A stretch of 64,000 nt of DNA from CAIURC01 sp043777315 (GTDB lineage: Bacteria > Verrucomicrobiota > Verrucomicrobiia > Chthoniobacterales > Chthoniobacteraceae): contig JAYVPW010000039.1 in NCBI GenBank assembly GCA_043777315.1, forward strand, positions 16,199 to 80,198. The letters are read 5' to 3'. The stretch's first letter is position 1, and every line of letters begins with the position of its first letter. The notes under the pieces are model-generated. The model did no database searches and was not told where the DNA came from. It saw only the letters and a list, made by a program, of their open reading frames with translations. Shown here one piece after another: positions 8,472 to 16,423 of this stretch. The position numbers and the translations under genes are program-made.

Positions 8472-11267
8472 CTACTTCGGCGATTCCGGCTTTGCCTCGG
8501 CTTTTTTCGCGTCGAACTCTTCCCAAAATTCGTACACCGGCTGCGTCATCTTTTTATACGAGAGCCGTTTGATCGACGGGTGGTCGCGCAGGAACTCGAG
8601 GTCCTTGCATTGGTGGGGAATAATGACCGCTTCGAGCGTCTTGATGTCGATCAAGGGCGTGAGGTCGATGAGGTCCACACAGCCGCTCAGATTCAGCTCG
8701 CGGATGGGCGAACCGACGAGTGGCCGGAGGTCGCTGATGCCGGTGCGGCTGACGTCGAGATTTTCCAACGGGAGGCCGTGCAAGGCCGATAGATCCTTGA
8801 GATTCTGGCAACCGGACGCGAAAAGCTGCTCGAGCTTTTTGCCCCGCAGCGGGCCGAGATTGGCGACGAGCGTGCCGGAGATCCGCAGGGATTCCAGCGG
8901 CGAGCGCGCGAGTGGCGACAGGTCCACGACCCGTGTATTTTCCGCGCTGAAGCTCTTCAGCGGCATATCCGCGAGCGGGGTGAGATCGCGGACGAGGGTG
9001 TGGTTGATCGACAGGTTTTTGAGCTTGCGGCCTTTCAACGCGGTGAGGTCCGCGAGCCGCGTGTCGTCGATGATCAGGCTGACGACCGGCGCGTCGCCGA
9101 GCGTGCGGAGGTCGGCGAGCGGCATTTTGCTCATGTCCACCTGGAGCGTTTCGTCGTCGAAAGTGAGGACGCGTTCCTTCAGCCGGGTGCGGTCGAAATA
9201 GGCGCGCCAGGTGTTCGCGAAGACCTTCTCGTCCTTGCCGATTTGATTGAGCATGGCGACGGCTTCGTCCACGCGGCCTTGCTTCAAAAGTGCGGCGTGC
9301 AGGTCGCGGAGAAGCGCCGGGGTGAGCTTTCCGTCGCGCTTCGTTTCAGCGAGGAGCCGCCGGGTCAGCGCGATGTTTTCCTGCGCGCCTTTTTGCTTCG
9401 GGTTGCGGACCAGTGCCTCTTCGTACGAGGCGATGGCTTCGTTCCAGCGGAGGAGCGATTGCAGGATATTTCCGCGGAGCGAAAGGTAGTCGGGCTCATT
9501 CGGAACCTGCTCGATCGCGTAATCCACCTTGTCGAGCGCATCGATGAATTTGCCGTCCTCGACGAGATTGCGCGCTTCTTCAAAATAGGTCGGCGCGGTG
9601 CCGCGGAGATCGTTGAGACGCTCGGCAGCGAGCTGCTCGCTTTCGACGGCGCGCCGCACGTTGGTGAGCGCGCGCTGTTCGTTTTCGAGCGCGCGATTTT
9701 TCTCACCGGCGAGCTGATAAATGAAGCCGATGACCATCACATTGAAGACGACGAATCCGACTGCCATCAGCGCTACCTCGGCCTTATGGCGGCCGAGAAA
9801 AAGCAGGACGTGTTTGAGCAGGCTGGCGCGCTCGGCCTTGGTGGGAAATCCGCCCTGCCACGAGGTGAGGTCGGCCTGCATTTCCTCGACGGTCTGGTAG
9901 CGTTTCTCCGGCTCGCCGTGCATCGCTTTCATCACGACGGCGGAGAGCCCGTCGGGGATGCGGCGGCCGGGGCAATGAATCAGGGCGACGTGTTCTTCGA
10001 GCGGCTCGTCGGGGTTTTGGCGCGAGGCTTTCGGCGGCGTGTTGAAGCTCGATGGCGGCGTGATCTGGCTGCCGAGAATTTTCTCGATGACCTCGGCGAG
10101 GTTCGCGCCGCTGACCGGCGCGCGGAGCGTGAGGATGGCGTAGAGAATTTCGCCGAGGACAAAAACGTCGGAGCGCGCGTCGATTTTCTCGAGCTCGCCG
10201 CGCGCTTGCTCGGGTGAGATGTACGGCGGCGTGCCGACGATGAGGCCGTGCATCGTCTGGAAGCCGCGCGCATCGGTGGATGGCTCTTCGGTGATGGTCT
10301 GGACGCTCGCACCGCTCTGGCTGCTCGTGCCGGTGGTGAGGTTTTTCGCGAGACCCCAATCCATGACGAGCACTTCGCCATACGCGCCGATCATCACGTT
10401 TTCCGGCTTCAGGTCGCGATGCACGACGCCTTTTGAATGCGCGAACGCGACGGCGTCGCAGATCTTTTGAAAGATCGTGATGAGCATCGCGAGCGGGTAT
10501 TTGGCGATGACCTTGGCGTTGCCGTTCCGGAGCCCGCAGAGCACTTCGTCGAGGGTCGTCCCCTTGACGTATTTCATCGCGTAAAACGTCTCTCCCTGCT
10601 CGTCGATCCCGAGCTCATAAACGGGCACGATATTCGGATGCTCGAGCTGTCCGGTGAGCTGCGCTTCGTCGATGAAACGGAGCACGTTTTCCCGCGAAAA
10701 TTGCGCGCTCGTTTTCATCACTTTCATCGCGACGGTGCGGCGGATCCGCAGGTCGCGCGCCTGCATCACCACGCCCATTCCGCCGCGCCCGATCGTGGTG
10801 ATGATCCGGTATTTTTTCGACTCGAGCATTTGCCGCACGGGCTCGAGCCCGAGGTCGCGATCCCAGAGCGCGGCGGCGAGTTGCCGGCTGGCCGCCTCCT
10901 TCAATCCGATGCGCAAACGTGCGCTGCCGATTTGCACTTCCTGATCGCCGCGGACGCGGGTCGGAATCTGCACCTGGACGCCGTCGATGAAGATGCCGTT
11001 GCTGCTGCCCGTGTCCTCGATGATGAGCTCGAATCCGCTGAACGTGAGCCGCGCGTGGTGCCGCGAGACTTCATCCGCATCGACCATGATGTGGCAGGTG
11101 AGATCGCGGCCGATGATGTATTCGCCGTGCTCGATCGCGTATTTCGCGAGCAGCTTTTGATTCGAATAGACGATGATCTCGCCCATGATCGCCTCGGGCT
11201 CGCCGGACGCGGCGGGAGCGCCCGGTGCCGGCGGATCGATGGGAGTGTGAGGGCGTAAATCGTGCAC
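8472..11267 (-). CDS. FHA domain Ser/Thr protein kinase with TPR and leucine-rich repeats
   Basis: 931 residues. An FHA domain lies at about 45-115 (IIGRDLTC, SRHHARL, GSSNGIFIDG). The kinase domain spans about 153-455: glycine loop GRGGMGVV, VAMKVMK with catalytic lysine about K182, HRDLKPENV, and VMDWGLAK, where DWG replaces the usual DFG. A transmembrane helix follows (VGFVVFNVMVIGFIYQ, about 500), then TPR-like helices (about 555-650) and repeated L-x-x-L strands resembling leucine-rich repeats (about 700-905). Kinases of this design are typical of PVC genomes, with a cytoplasmic kinase and an outer sensor part. The substrate is unknown. It converges with the WD40 gene, leaving 23 bp between the two. 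Confidence 0.9.
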   Translation of the reverse strand: MHDLRPHTPIDPPAPGAPAASGEPEAIMGEIIVYSNQKLLAKYAIEHGEYIIGRDLTCHIMVDADEVSRHHARLTFSGFELIIEDTGSSNGIFIDGVQVQIPTRVRGDQEVQIGSARLRIGLKEAASRQLAAALWDRDLGLEPVRQMLESKKYRIITTIGRGGMGVVMQARDLRIRRTVAMKVMKTSAQFSRENVLRFIDEAQLTGQLEHPNIVPVYELGIDEQGETFYAMKYVKGTTLDEVLCGLRNGNAKVIAKYPLAMLITIFQKICDAVAFAHSKGVVHRDLKPENVMIGAYGEVLVMDWGLAKNLTTGTSSQSGASVQTITEEPSTDARGFQTMHGLIVGTPPYISPEQARGELEKIDARSDVFVLGEILYAILTLRAPVSGANLAEVIEKILGSQITPPSSFNTPPKASRQNPDEPLEEHVALIHCPGRRIPDGLSAVVMKAMHGEPEKRYQTVEEMQADLTSWQGGFPTKAERASLLKHVLLFLGRHKAEVALMAVGFVVFNVMVIGFIYQLAGEKNRALENEQRALTNVRRAVESEQLAAERLNDLRGTAPTYFEEARNLVEDGKFIDALDKVDYAIEQVPNEPDYLSLRGNILQSLLRWNEAIASYEEALVRNPKQKGAQENIALTRRLLAETKRDGKLTPALLRDLHAALLKQGRVDEAVAMLNQIGKDEKVFANTWRAYFDRTRLKERVLTFDDETLQVDMSKMPLADLRTLGDAPVVSLIIDDTRLADLTALKGRKLKNLSINHTLVRDLTPLADMPLKSFSAENTRVVDLSPLARSPLESLRISGTLVANLGPLRGKKLEQLFASGCQNLKDLSALHGLPLENLDVSRTGISDLRPLVGSPIRELNLSGCVDLIDLTPLIDIKTLEAVIIPHQCKDLEFLRDHPSIKRLSYKKMTQPVYEFWEEFDAKKAEAKPESPK

Positions 11268-11316
11268 GAAGTTAGCAAATCCAGAGCCCGCACCGGCGCG
11301 GACGTTAGCCCAAAAG

Positions 11317-11356
11317 TCGAACGGCGTGTCCCATTTTCATGGAACACGCCGTCGAG
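11317..11356 (-). terminator. Hairpin after the small lipoprotein gene
   Basis: ACGGCGTGT (11321-11329) pairs with ACACGCCGT (11344-11352). On the minus strand the stem is followed by a short T-rich stretch (GACTTTTG). It lies just beyond the stop of the lipoprotein gene at 11371, so it is a plausible but weak intrinsic terminator. Confidence 0.5.
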
Positions 11357-11370
11357 AAAAACGTCCCGGT

Positions 11371-11661
11371 TTAGAGACCGGGAACCGGCGGCACCATCGC
11401 ACCCGCACCGGGATCGGACGGGAGGGCGGGTGCGCCGGAAGCCGGCGGCGGCATGGTGAACGCGTCGGCGGCGGGACCGGCGCTGCCACTGCCGGGCACG
11501 CCTTCGATGGGCGGGAGGACATCGACTTTGACCGGCTTCGGGGTCGGTGGCACGAAGCGATTTCGCCGGGGAGAATACGTGTCGCTGTAAACCGTCTTGC
11601 ACCCGGTGACGGCGAGCGAGACGGCGAAAAGCATGAGCAGAAGGTGGGATGGGCGGGACAT
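11371..11661 (-). CDS. Small proline-rich lipoprotein
   Basis: 96 residues from the ATG at 11661. That start is preferred over one 20 codons upstream because it gives a clean lipoprotein signal, SHLLLMLFAVSLAVTGC, with lipobox AVTGC. The mature part is rich in proline, glycine and alanine and has no recognised domain. It sits between the kinase gene and the toroid protein gene on the same strand. Probably an outer- or inner-membrane lipoprotein of unknown role. Confidence 0.65.
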   Translation of the reverse strand: MSRPSHLLLMLFAVSLAVTGCKTVYSDTYSPRRNRFVPPTPKPVKVDVLPPIEGVPGSGSAGPAADAFTMPPPASGAPALPSDPGAGAMVPPVPGL

Positions 11662-11739
11662 GCGCTCCGTTATTGAGATGCGCCCGCGGCTCGTCAACTC
11701 CGCTCGCAGGGAAAGCCGCAATTTGTCGGAGGCTCCGGT

Positions 11740-11771
11740 CCAAAAAGCGAAAGGCGCGATTGCTCGCGCCT
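11740..11771 (-). terminator. Intrinsic terminator of the toroid protein gene
   Basis: On the minus strand a GGCGCGA/TCGCGCC stem (11764-11770 with 11753-11759) and a 4-base loop is followed by TTTCGCTTTTTGG. It lies about 30 bp after the stop at 11800, which is the classic position. Confidence 0.7.
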
Positions 11772-11799
11772 CTCGATCTTAGCCGTTGGCAAAAAGCCG

Positions 11800-13266
11800 T
11801 TACTTCGTCGTCGGCATGTAGCGGTAGAACACTTCGAGCATCAGCACCGAAAGCGTCGTCCGGTAATACGGGCCAGCGCCGTCGGGCTTGACTTGCAGCC
11901 CGCCGGCGCCGCCTTTGCCGCCGGTCGGAGGCCAGGAGCCGTCGGTACCCTGGTTGTCGGCGATCTCGTCCTGAAACAGGCGGTTCCAAGTGCTCCACGC
12001 GGTGCCGCCATACATCAGGCAGGCCTGCGTATTGTAGTACCACGCGTAGAGGTCGGCGGTGTCGCTCTTGTACTTCACCGGACGCTCTTTCTTGCTCTGA
12101 TTGAGCATGAACTCGATGCCCTCTTTCACGACCTTGTCCTTGTCCTGTTTCCAGAAATACGTGCAGAGAACGCCGACGCCCGTAAGGCTGTAACCGCCTT
12201 GCGCAGCGGTTCGATAACCAAAGCTGCCGTCCGCTTTTTGCACGCGCTTGAGATTGAGCATCGCTTTGTCCAGCGCCTCATCCACGCCCTTGATCCCGAG
12301 GCCGGTCAGATGCGCGGCTTTTAGCGCCTGGATTTCCCATCCGCTCACCGAGGTGTCGCTGTCCGGGCCTTTCGCAAAACCATACTGCCAGCCGCCATCC
12401 GGGGCCTGGCCATCGACGATGTAACCGACCGCTTGTTTGAGCAGTTCCGCGAACCGTTCGTCCTTCGTCATCGTGTAATATTCACCCATCGCGTAGGTGC
12501 CGATGCCGTGCTCATAGACCCCGTGGTTCCCGCCCCAGCCGTCTTTGGTCAGCGACATGCGGCCCTGAAATTCGGTGCCCATTTTCAACAGCCAATCGAC
12601 GCCCTTTTTCACCGTCGGCCCGAACTCGTTCGACTCTGGCATCTCGCCGTGGCCGAGGAAGCAGAGGATCGCGAGGCCCGTCATCGCCGGCTTGTGCTCG
12701 TTCGGGCTCCACGAGCCATCCTCTTCCTGATGCTGCTTCAGCCAGCGGAGGCCCGCCATCACGGCCTTCTCGCTCTTGTCCTTCATGTTCATCTTCGACG
12801 CCGCCGCCATGCGCGCGGTGCCACCCATGCGGCCCGCCATCGTCGCCGGGAGGCCTTTTCCGGCACCCGATGCAGACAAGCTTCTCGGCACCTCTCCCAT
12901 CTTGATCTCGCCGATCGCTTTCATCACCGGCACCGGCGCCGCCGCCATGGTGAAAGCAGTGGGTGCCATCGACGTGCTGGTGATAGCGCTCACGCTGGGC
13001 GCGCTGACCGTCGGCTGCTCGGGCGTGAAAGTCTGCGGCGTCAGGTCGGGCGGCGTTTCCTGCGGTGAAGGTGCCACATCAGCACCGAGTGGCCCGCCTT
13101 CCGCCACGAAATCGGGCGGCGCGACGTAGGCTTTGAACAGCACGACGCTTCCGCCGACGACGACGAGGATCACATGGAGCAGCAGCGAAAAGGTGAAGAA
13201 CCGCGACGCCGCGAGTTTCTCCTGAATGCGCTTGGCGAGGGGCTTTTTCTGGGGGGCTTCGTCCAT
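11800..13266 (-). CDS. Membrane-anchored squalene-cyclase/prenyltransferase-like toroid protein
   Basis: 488 residues. A single N-terminal transmembrane helix (FFTFSLLLHVILVVVGGSVV) is followed by a Pro/Thr/Ser-rich spacer (about 55-150). From about residue 165 there are repeated alpha-toroid motifs: GLRWLKQHQEEDGSW, WLLKMG, GQAPDGGWQYG, QKADGSFGYR and GTDGSWPP. These QW-like repeats are known from squalene cyclases and prenyltransferase beta subunits. No DxDD-type catalytic motif is evident, so an enzymatic role is not supported. The N-terminal anchor plus proline-rich spacer resembles a TonB-type layout. Such proteins are frequent in PVC bacteria and their function is not known. Confidence 0.75.
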   Translation of the reverse strand: MDEAPQKKPLAKRIQEKLAASRFFTFSLLLHVILVVVGGSVVLFKAYVAPPDFVAEGGPLGADVAPSPQETPPDLTPQTFTPEQPTVSAPSVSAITSTSMAPTAFTMAAAPVPVMKAIGEIKMGEVPRSLSASGAGKGLPATMAGRMGGTARMAAASKMNMKDKSEKAVMAGLRWLKQHQEEDGSWSPNEHKPAMTGLAILCFLGHGEMPESNEFGPTVKKGVDWLLKMGTEFQGRMSLTKDGWGGNHGVYEHGIGTYAMGEYYTMTKDERFAELLKQAVGYIVDGQAPDGGWQYGFAKGPDSDTSVSGWEIQALKAAHLTGLGIKGVDEALDKAMLNLKRVQKADGSFGYRTAAQGGYSLTGVGVLCTYFWKQDKDKVVKEGIEFMLNQSKKERPVKYKSDTADLYAWYYNTQACLMYGGTAWSTWNRLFQDEIADNQGTDGSWPPTGGKGGAGGLQVKPDGAGPYYRTTLSVLMLEVFYRYMPTTK

Positions 13267-13430
13267 GGTGATAAAAGAATGGGTTCGGTGGAGGGTGTCA
13301 ATCCCGCGGCACGGAATGTGAGCGATGATTCGGCCCGGATCGGGGAGATTGTTTCATAAAATAGCGGTGGGTTCGCCGAGGATTACGGGAGACAGCTCTC
13401 ACATCTTAGAGACTGGGGAAAAAAGTCCGG

Positions 13431-13519
13431 GCGACCCTTGGAGCGCACCGCTCCGTCGGTGCCCGAACGGGTCGTTTTAGGTGACTCGCGCCGACGGAGC
13501 GGCGCGCTCCAGTGGTCGC
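13431..13519. repeat. Palindromic repeat, GGAGCGC family
   Basis: Arms 13431-13459 and 13491-13519 are near reverse complements containing GGAGCGC and CTCCGTCGG. A second copy of the same design lies at 24921-24983. It immediately follows the stop of the DUF6807 remnant. The rest of 13267-13528 shows no other feature. Confidence 0.8.
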
Positions 13520-13528
13520 GGGGTTTCC

Positions 13529-13771
13529 TTACTCCGAGTCGCGCGGGTGACCCATCCGGGTCAGCGAACGACCCGACGGGCCGATGATCGGAAAGACAAA
13601 CGGCCGCTCGTTTTCCGCTCCGAAAAAATAGCGCGCGATCTCGGTGCCCTCGCGCTGGAACGAAACTTCGTGATGCGGCTGCGGGACCGCCTGCATCCGC
13701 GGGACCGGCTTCGGTTCGCAGGCAAAAGCGGCGACCGCGCACGCCAGAAAAGCGAGCGCGCGCGTGATTAT
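13529..13771 (-). pseudogene. N-terminal remnant of a DUF6807 (PmoA-like) gene
   Basis: Directly after the PTS IIA-like stop, a frame of about 80 codons encodes a signal-peptide-like stretch (ALAFLACAVAAFACEP) and then HHEVSFQREG, ARYFFGAENERPFVFPII and GPSGRSLTRMGHPRD. This matches the start of DUF6807/PmoA-like proteins, which are usually about 300 residues. The frame stops after DSE, just where the family continues with its conserved histidine region, and a palindromic repeat begins there. No ATG, GTG or TTG initiates the frame. I read this as a truncated, decayed gene; the family assignment is from memory of the motif. Confidence 0.55.
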
Positions 13772-14235
13772 TTCAGCGTCGCTTCGTGCCGCGCGAGCAA
13801 TTGGACAAACTCCGCCCGCGTCGTCGCCGCGCGCAATTCCGCCTCGGATTCCGGCGCTCGCAGCACCCGCGCGAGCAGCCCGACGAGCCGCAGATATTCG
13901 GAGTCCAGCGCCGCCGGGAGGCCGATGCAAAAAACGTAGCGGATGGGCTGCGGACAGCTTTGGAACAGGATTCCCGGCTCGGCGCGCCCGACGCTCATCA
14001 CCATCCCCGACACCGCCGCGGTGCGCGCGTGCGGGATGCAAATCGCGAATTCGCAACCCGTCTCCGCCGCGCACGGAGCCGCCGCGATCAGCGCCGCCGA
14101 GAGCTTCTCGAAGTCCTCCACCGCCGGATCATTTCGCAGCAACTCGATCACCTGCCCGATCGCCGCCGCGGGCGTCGCCGCGGTCAAATCGAGCAGCACA
14201 TTCTCCGGCAAAAGCATCTCGGCAATCGTGATCAT
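13768..14235 (-). CDS. PTS EIIA-like phosphotransfer protein (PtsN/fructose type)
   Basis: 155 residues from the ATG at 14235, chosen because it overlaps the nadK stop as ATGA and suggests translational coupling. A longer start exists at 14253. The protein has the EIIA-2 fold pattern (MITIAEMLLPENVLLDL, SAALIAAAPCAAETG) with the phosphorylatable histidine in CIPHART, about H69. In PtsN-type systems this domain takes phosphate from NPr or HPr and acts as a regulator rather than a transporter part. No EIIB, EIIC or HPr gene is in the window, so a regulatory role is favoured. Confidence 0.8.
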   Translation of the reverse strand: MITIAEMLLPENVLLDLTAATPAAAIGQVIELLRNDPAVEDFEKLSAALIAAAPCAAETGCEFAICIPHARTAAVSGMVMSVGRAEPGILFQSCPQPIRYVFCIGLPAALDSEYLRLVGLLARVLRAPESEAELRAATTRAEFVQLLARHEATLK

Positions 14236-15098
14236 ATCGCGGTGCCGCTCCATTTCAGTTTCTGCCGGAGCACTTCAAAAAAGCTCATCCCCGGCAGCAT
14301 CGCGAGCGACAGGCGGTGCGGCGATTTCGTCACGCGGATGTAGTCGCCGCGCGCGATGTGGATCGCATTTTGCCCGTCGAGGGTGAGGAAAATATCGGCC
14401 TGCTCGCGCGACGGCGCGATCTCGATCGTCGAGCCGTCGCTCACGATCATCGGCCGCATCGTCAGCACGTGCGGGCAGATTGGCGTGACCACAAAAACGC
14501 CGCTGTCCGGCGTCAGCACCGGTCCGCCCGCGCTCAGCGAATACGCCGTCGAGCCCGTCGGCGTCGCCACGATCAGCCCGTCCGCATTGTATTCGCTGAA
14601 GCTCACCCCATCGATTCGCACGTCGATTTTGATCAAGCGCGAGAGCTCGCCGCGGCTGATCACCGCGTCGTTCAGCGCGGTCTCCGCGAGCACGGAAACG
14701 CCGTCGCGCAGCACCTCGACGGAAAGCAGCGTCCGCTCGGAGAAGCTGTAGTTATCGGCCTCCAGCGACTCCACCGCCTCGAGCCACGCCGCCGAACTCA
14801 CCGAGGTGAGAAAGCCGAGCGACCCGAGATTGATCCCGAAAATCGGCGGAAGCCGGTGCGCCAATTCATGCACGACCTGCAGCAGCGTCCCGTCGCCGCC
14901 GAGCACGATGATCAGGTCGCAATCGCCCGCGAGATCGCCGGTCGTCGCGGCCGATTCCACGCCGATCAACTCCGCCGTCCGGCGCTCCATCACGAGCTGC
15001 CGCCCGCGCCGCTCGAACTCGCGGCAAAGATTCCGCGTCAGCTCCTCCGCGCCCGGTTTCCCGGCGTTGGCGATCAGGCCGAAACGGCGCGCAGACAT
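14232..15098 (-). CDS. nadK: NAD kinase
   Basis: 288 residues from the ATG at 15098 (MSARRFGLIAN). It phosphorylates NAD to NADP. Family marks are all visible: VLGGDGTLLQ (the GGDG catalytic and ATP motif), FGINLGSLGFLT, NADGLIVATPTGSTAYSLSAGGP, and ICPHVLTMRP. The start overlaps the end of tlyA by 25 bp and the stop overlaps the PTS IIA-like start by 3 bp, so this is a three-gene operon. Confidence 0.95.
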   Translation of the reverse strand: MSARRFGLIANAGKPGAEELTRNLCREFERRGRQLVMERRTAELIGVESAATTGDLAGDCDLIIVLGGDGTLLQVVHELAHRLPPIFGINLGSLGFLTSVSSAAWLEAVESLEADNYSFSERTLLSVEVLRDGVSVLAETALNDAVISRGELSRLIKIDVRIDGVSFSEYNADGLIVATPTGSTAYSLSAGGPVLTPDSGVFVVTPICPHVLTMRPMIVSDGSTIEIAPSREQADIFLTLDGQNAIHIARGDYIRVTKSPHRLSLAMLPGMSFFEVLRQKLKWSGTAI

Positions 15099-15805
15099 GC
15101 GAGAAATTCCTTGTTTCCCTCGCCTCCGAGGATCGGCGATTCGATGCAGCCGCACCACGCGCGGCCCATCGTCGCGGTGAAAGCGCGGATCTTTTCCACC
15201 GCCTGCTCGTGCAGCGTGGCATCGCGCACGACTCCCCTGCCCACCTCGTTTTTGCGGAGCTCGAACTGCGGCTTGATCAGCGGGACGATCACCCCGTCAG
15301 CACGCATCATTTCAAACGCGGGCGGCAAGATCAAAGTCAGCGAGATGAACGACACATCGATCACGCAAATCGCGATCTCCTCCGGGATGTCGTCGCGCGA
15401 AAGATAGCGCGCGTTCAGCTTCTCGCGGACGACCACGCGCGGGTCGCTGCGGATTTTCCAGTCGAGCTGCGAGTGCCCGACATCGATCGCATAAACCTTC
15501 GCCGCGCCGTGCTGCAAAAGGCAGTCCGTGAAGCCGCCCGTCGAAGCCCCGATGTCCAGGCAGACCGCCCCCGTCGGATCAATGGAAAACTCCCGCAGTG
15601 CCGCCTCCAGCTTCAATCCGCCGCGCCCGACATACCGCTCCGCCGCCTTCACCACGATCGCCGCATCACCCTCGAACCTTGTGCCCGCCTTGTCCGCCAC
15701 GCGATCGCCCACCTTCACCTCCCCCGCCATGATCGCCCGCTGCGCCTTCTCCCGGCTCTCGAAAAGCCCTCGCGCGACGAGCAGGAGATCGAGACGTTGT
15801 TTCAT
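15074..15805 (-). CDS. tlyA: TlyA-type rRNA methyltransferase (hemolysin A family)
   Basis: 243 residues from the ATG at 15805. Upstream in-frame codons reach 16213 but run antisense through the acyl carrier protein gene and look non-coding. An N-terminal S4 RNA-binding domain (MKQRLDLLLVARGLFESR) precedes an FtsJ-like methyltransferase: SAM-binding LDIGASTGGFTDCLLQHGA, YAIDVGHSQLDWK, ICVIDVSFISLTLILPP and LIKPQFE. TlyA enzymes 2'-O-methylate rRNA cytidines. It is the first gene of the tlyA-nadK-EIIA operon. Confidence 0.92.
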   Translation of the reverse strand: MKQRLDLLLVARGLFESREKAQRAIMAGEVKVGDRVADKAGTRFEGDAAIVVKAAERYVGRGGLKLEAALREFSIDPTGAVCLDIGASTGGFTDCLLQHGAAKVYAIDVGHSQLDWKIRSDPRVVVREKLNARYLSRDDIPEEIAICVIDVSFISLTLILPPAFEMMRADGVIVPLIKPQFELRKNEVGRGVVRDATLHEQAVEKIRAFTATMGRAWCGCIESPILGGEGNKEFLACLRAVSA

Positions 15806-15845
15806 TTTTAGAAAGGGGAATGTCGCAGCGCGAATGGTCGCAAAC

Positions 15846-15899
15846 TGTAGGGCGGGTGCTCCGCCTGCCTTCGCGGGCAACCGAAGCGGTCGCCCTACA
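15846..15899. repeat. Short palindromic repeat, GTAGGGCG type
   Basis: TGTAGGGCG (15846-15854) pairs with CGCCCTACA (15891-15899), and the interior has further partial pairing (GGGTGCTCCGCCTGCC with GGGCAACC). It lies between the divergent tlyA and acyl carrier protein genes. Confidence 0.6.
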
Positions 15900-15983
15900 A
15901 TTCCCTCCGCACCCCACCCCGGGCGAGATGAGAGTTGAGCCGCGCGCGCCCCGCCGATTAAGTCGCGCCCCTCACTTTCCGAA

Positions 15984-16244
15984 ATGGCCGACGAAAATCT
16001 CCGCACCGCGATCAAAGAAATGATGGTCGAAAACCTGATGCTCAAAGTCACCGCCGCCGACATCGCCGACGACCTCCCGCTCTTCGGCCCCGACGGCCTC
16101 GGCCTCGACTCCATCGACGCGCTCGAGCTCGTCGTCTCCCTCGAGAAAAACTTCGGAGTCAGCGTCCCCAACTCCGAAGCCGCCAGGCAAGCCCTCGCCA
16201 GCGTCAACACCATCCACGACTACATCCTGGCGAACCGGAAGTAG
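15984..16244 (+). CDS. Acyl carrier protein
   Basis: 86 residues. The phosphopantetheine attachment serine sits in GLDSIDALELVV, the standard DSxxxxE-type motif, followed by FGVSVP. It carries acyl chains as thioesters. No other fatty acid or polyketide gene is adjacent, so whether it is the main AcpP or a specialised carrier is not clear. The LFGPDGLGLDSID spelling is more like stand-alone carriers of specialised pathways than AcpP (inference). Confidence 0.88.
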   Translation: MADENLRTAIKEMMVENLMLKVTAADIADDLPLFGPDGLGLDSIDALELVVSLEKNFGVSVPNSEAARQALASVNTIHDYILANRK

Positions 16245-16273
16245 CGTCGTGAACGGGCTGGACCGCCCTCCTT

Positions 16274-16413
16274 CCGGTCATTCTGAGCGCAGTGGAGCGC
16301 CAGCGAAACGAAGTCGAAGAACCTCTTACTTCTCCCCCTCCTCCAGACGCGCGCGGTTCAGGGGAAAAGTAAGAGGTCCTTCGACTTCGCTGCGCTCCGC
16401 TCAGGAGGACCGG
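16274..16413. repeat. Long palindromic repeat, family 1, copy 1
   Basis: Begins GTCATTCTGAGCG and ends CGCTCAGGAGGAC, with inner arms GTCGAAGAACCTCTTACTT and AAGTAAGAGGTCCTTCGAC around a short unrelated loop. One of six copies in the window (others at 18697, 33179, 49624, 51784 and 53814). It lies between the acyl carrier protein and LOG genes. Confidence 0.9.
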
Positions 16414-16423
16414 AGGAGGAGCG

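Noticed and set aside
9000..10217. 405-codon plus-strand frame opposite the FHA kinase
   Set aside because: Shadow of the kinase gene, whose catalytic motifs are unambiguous.
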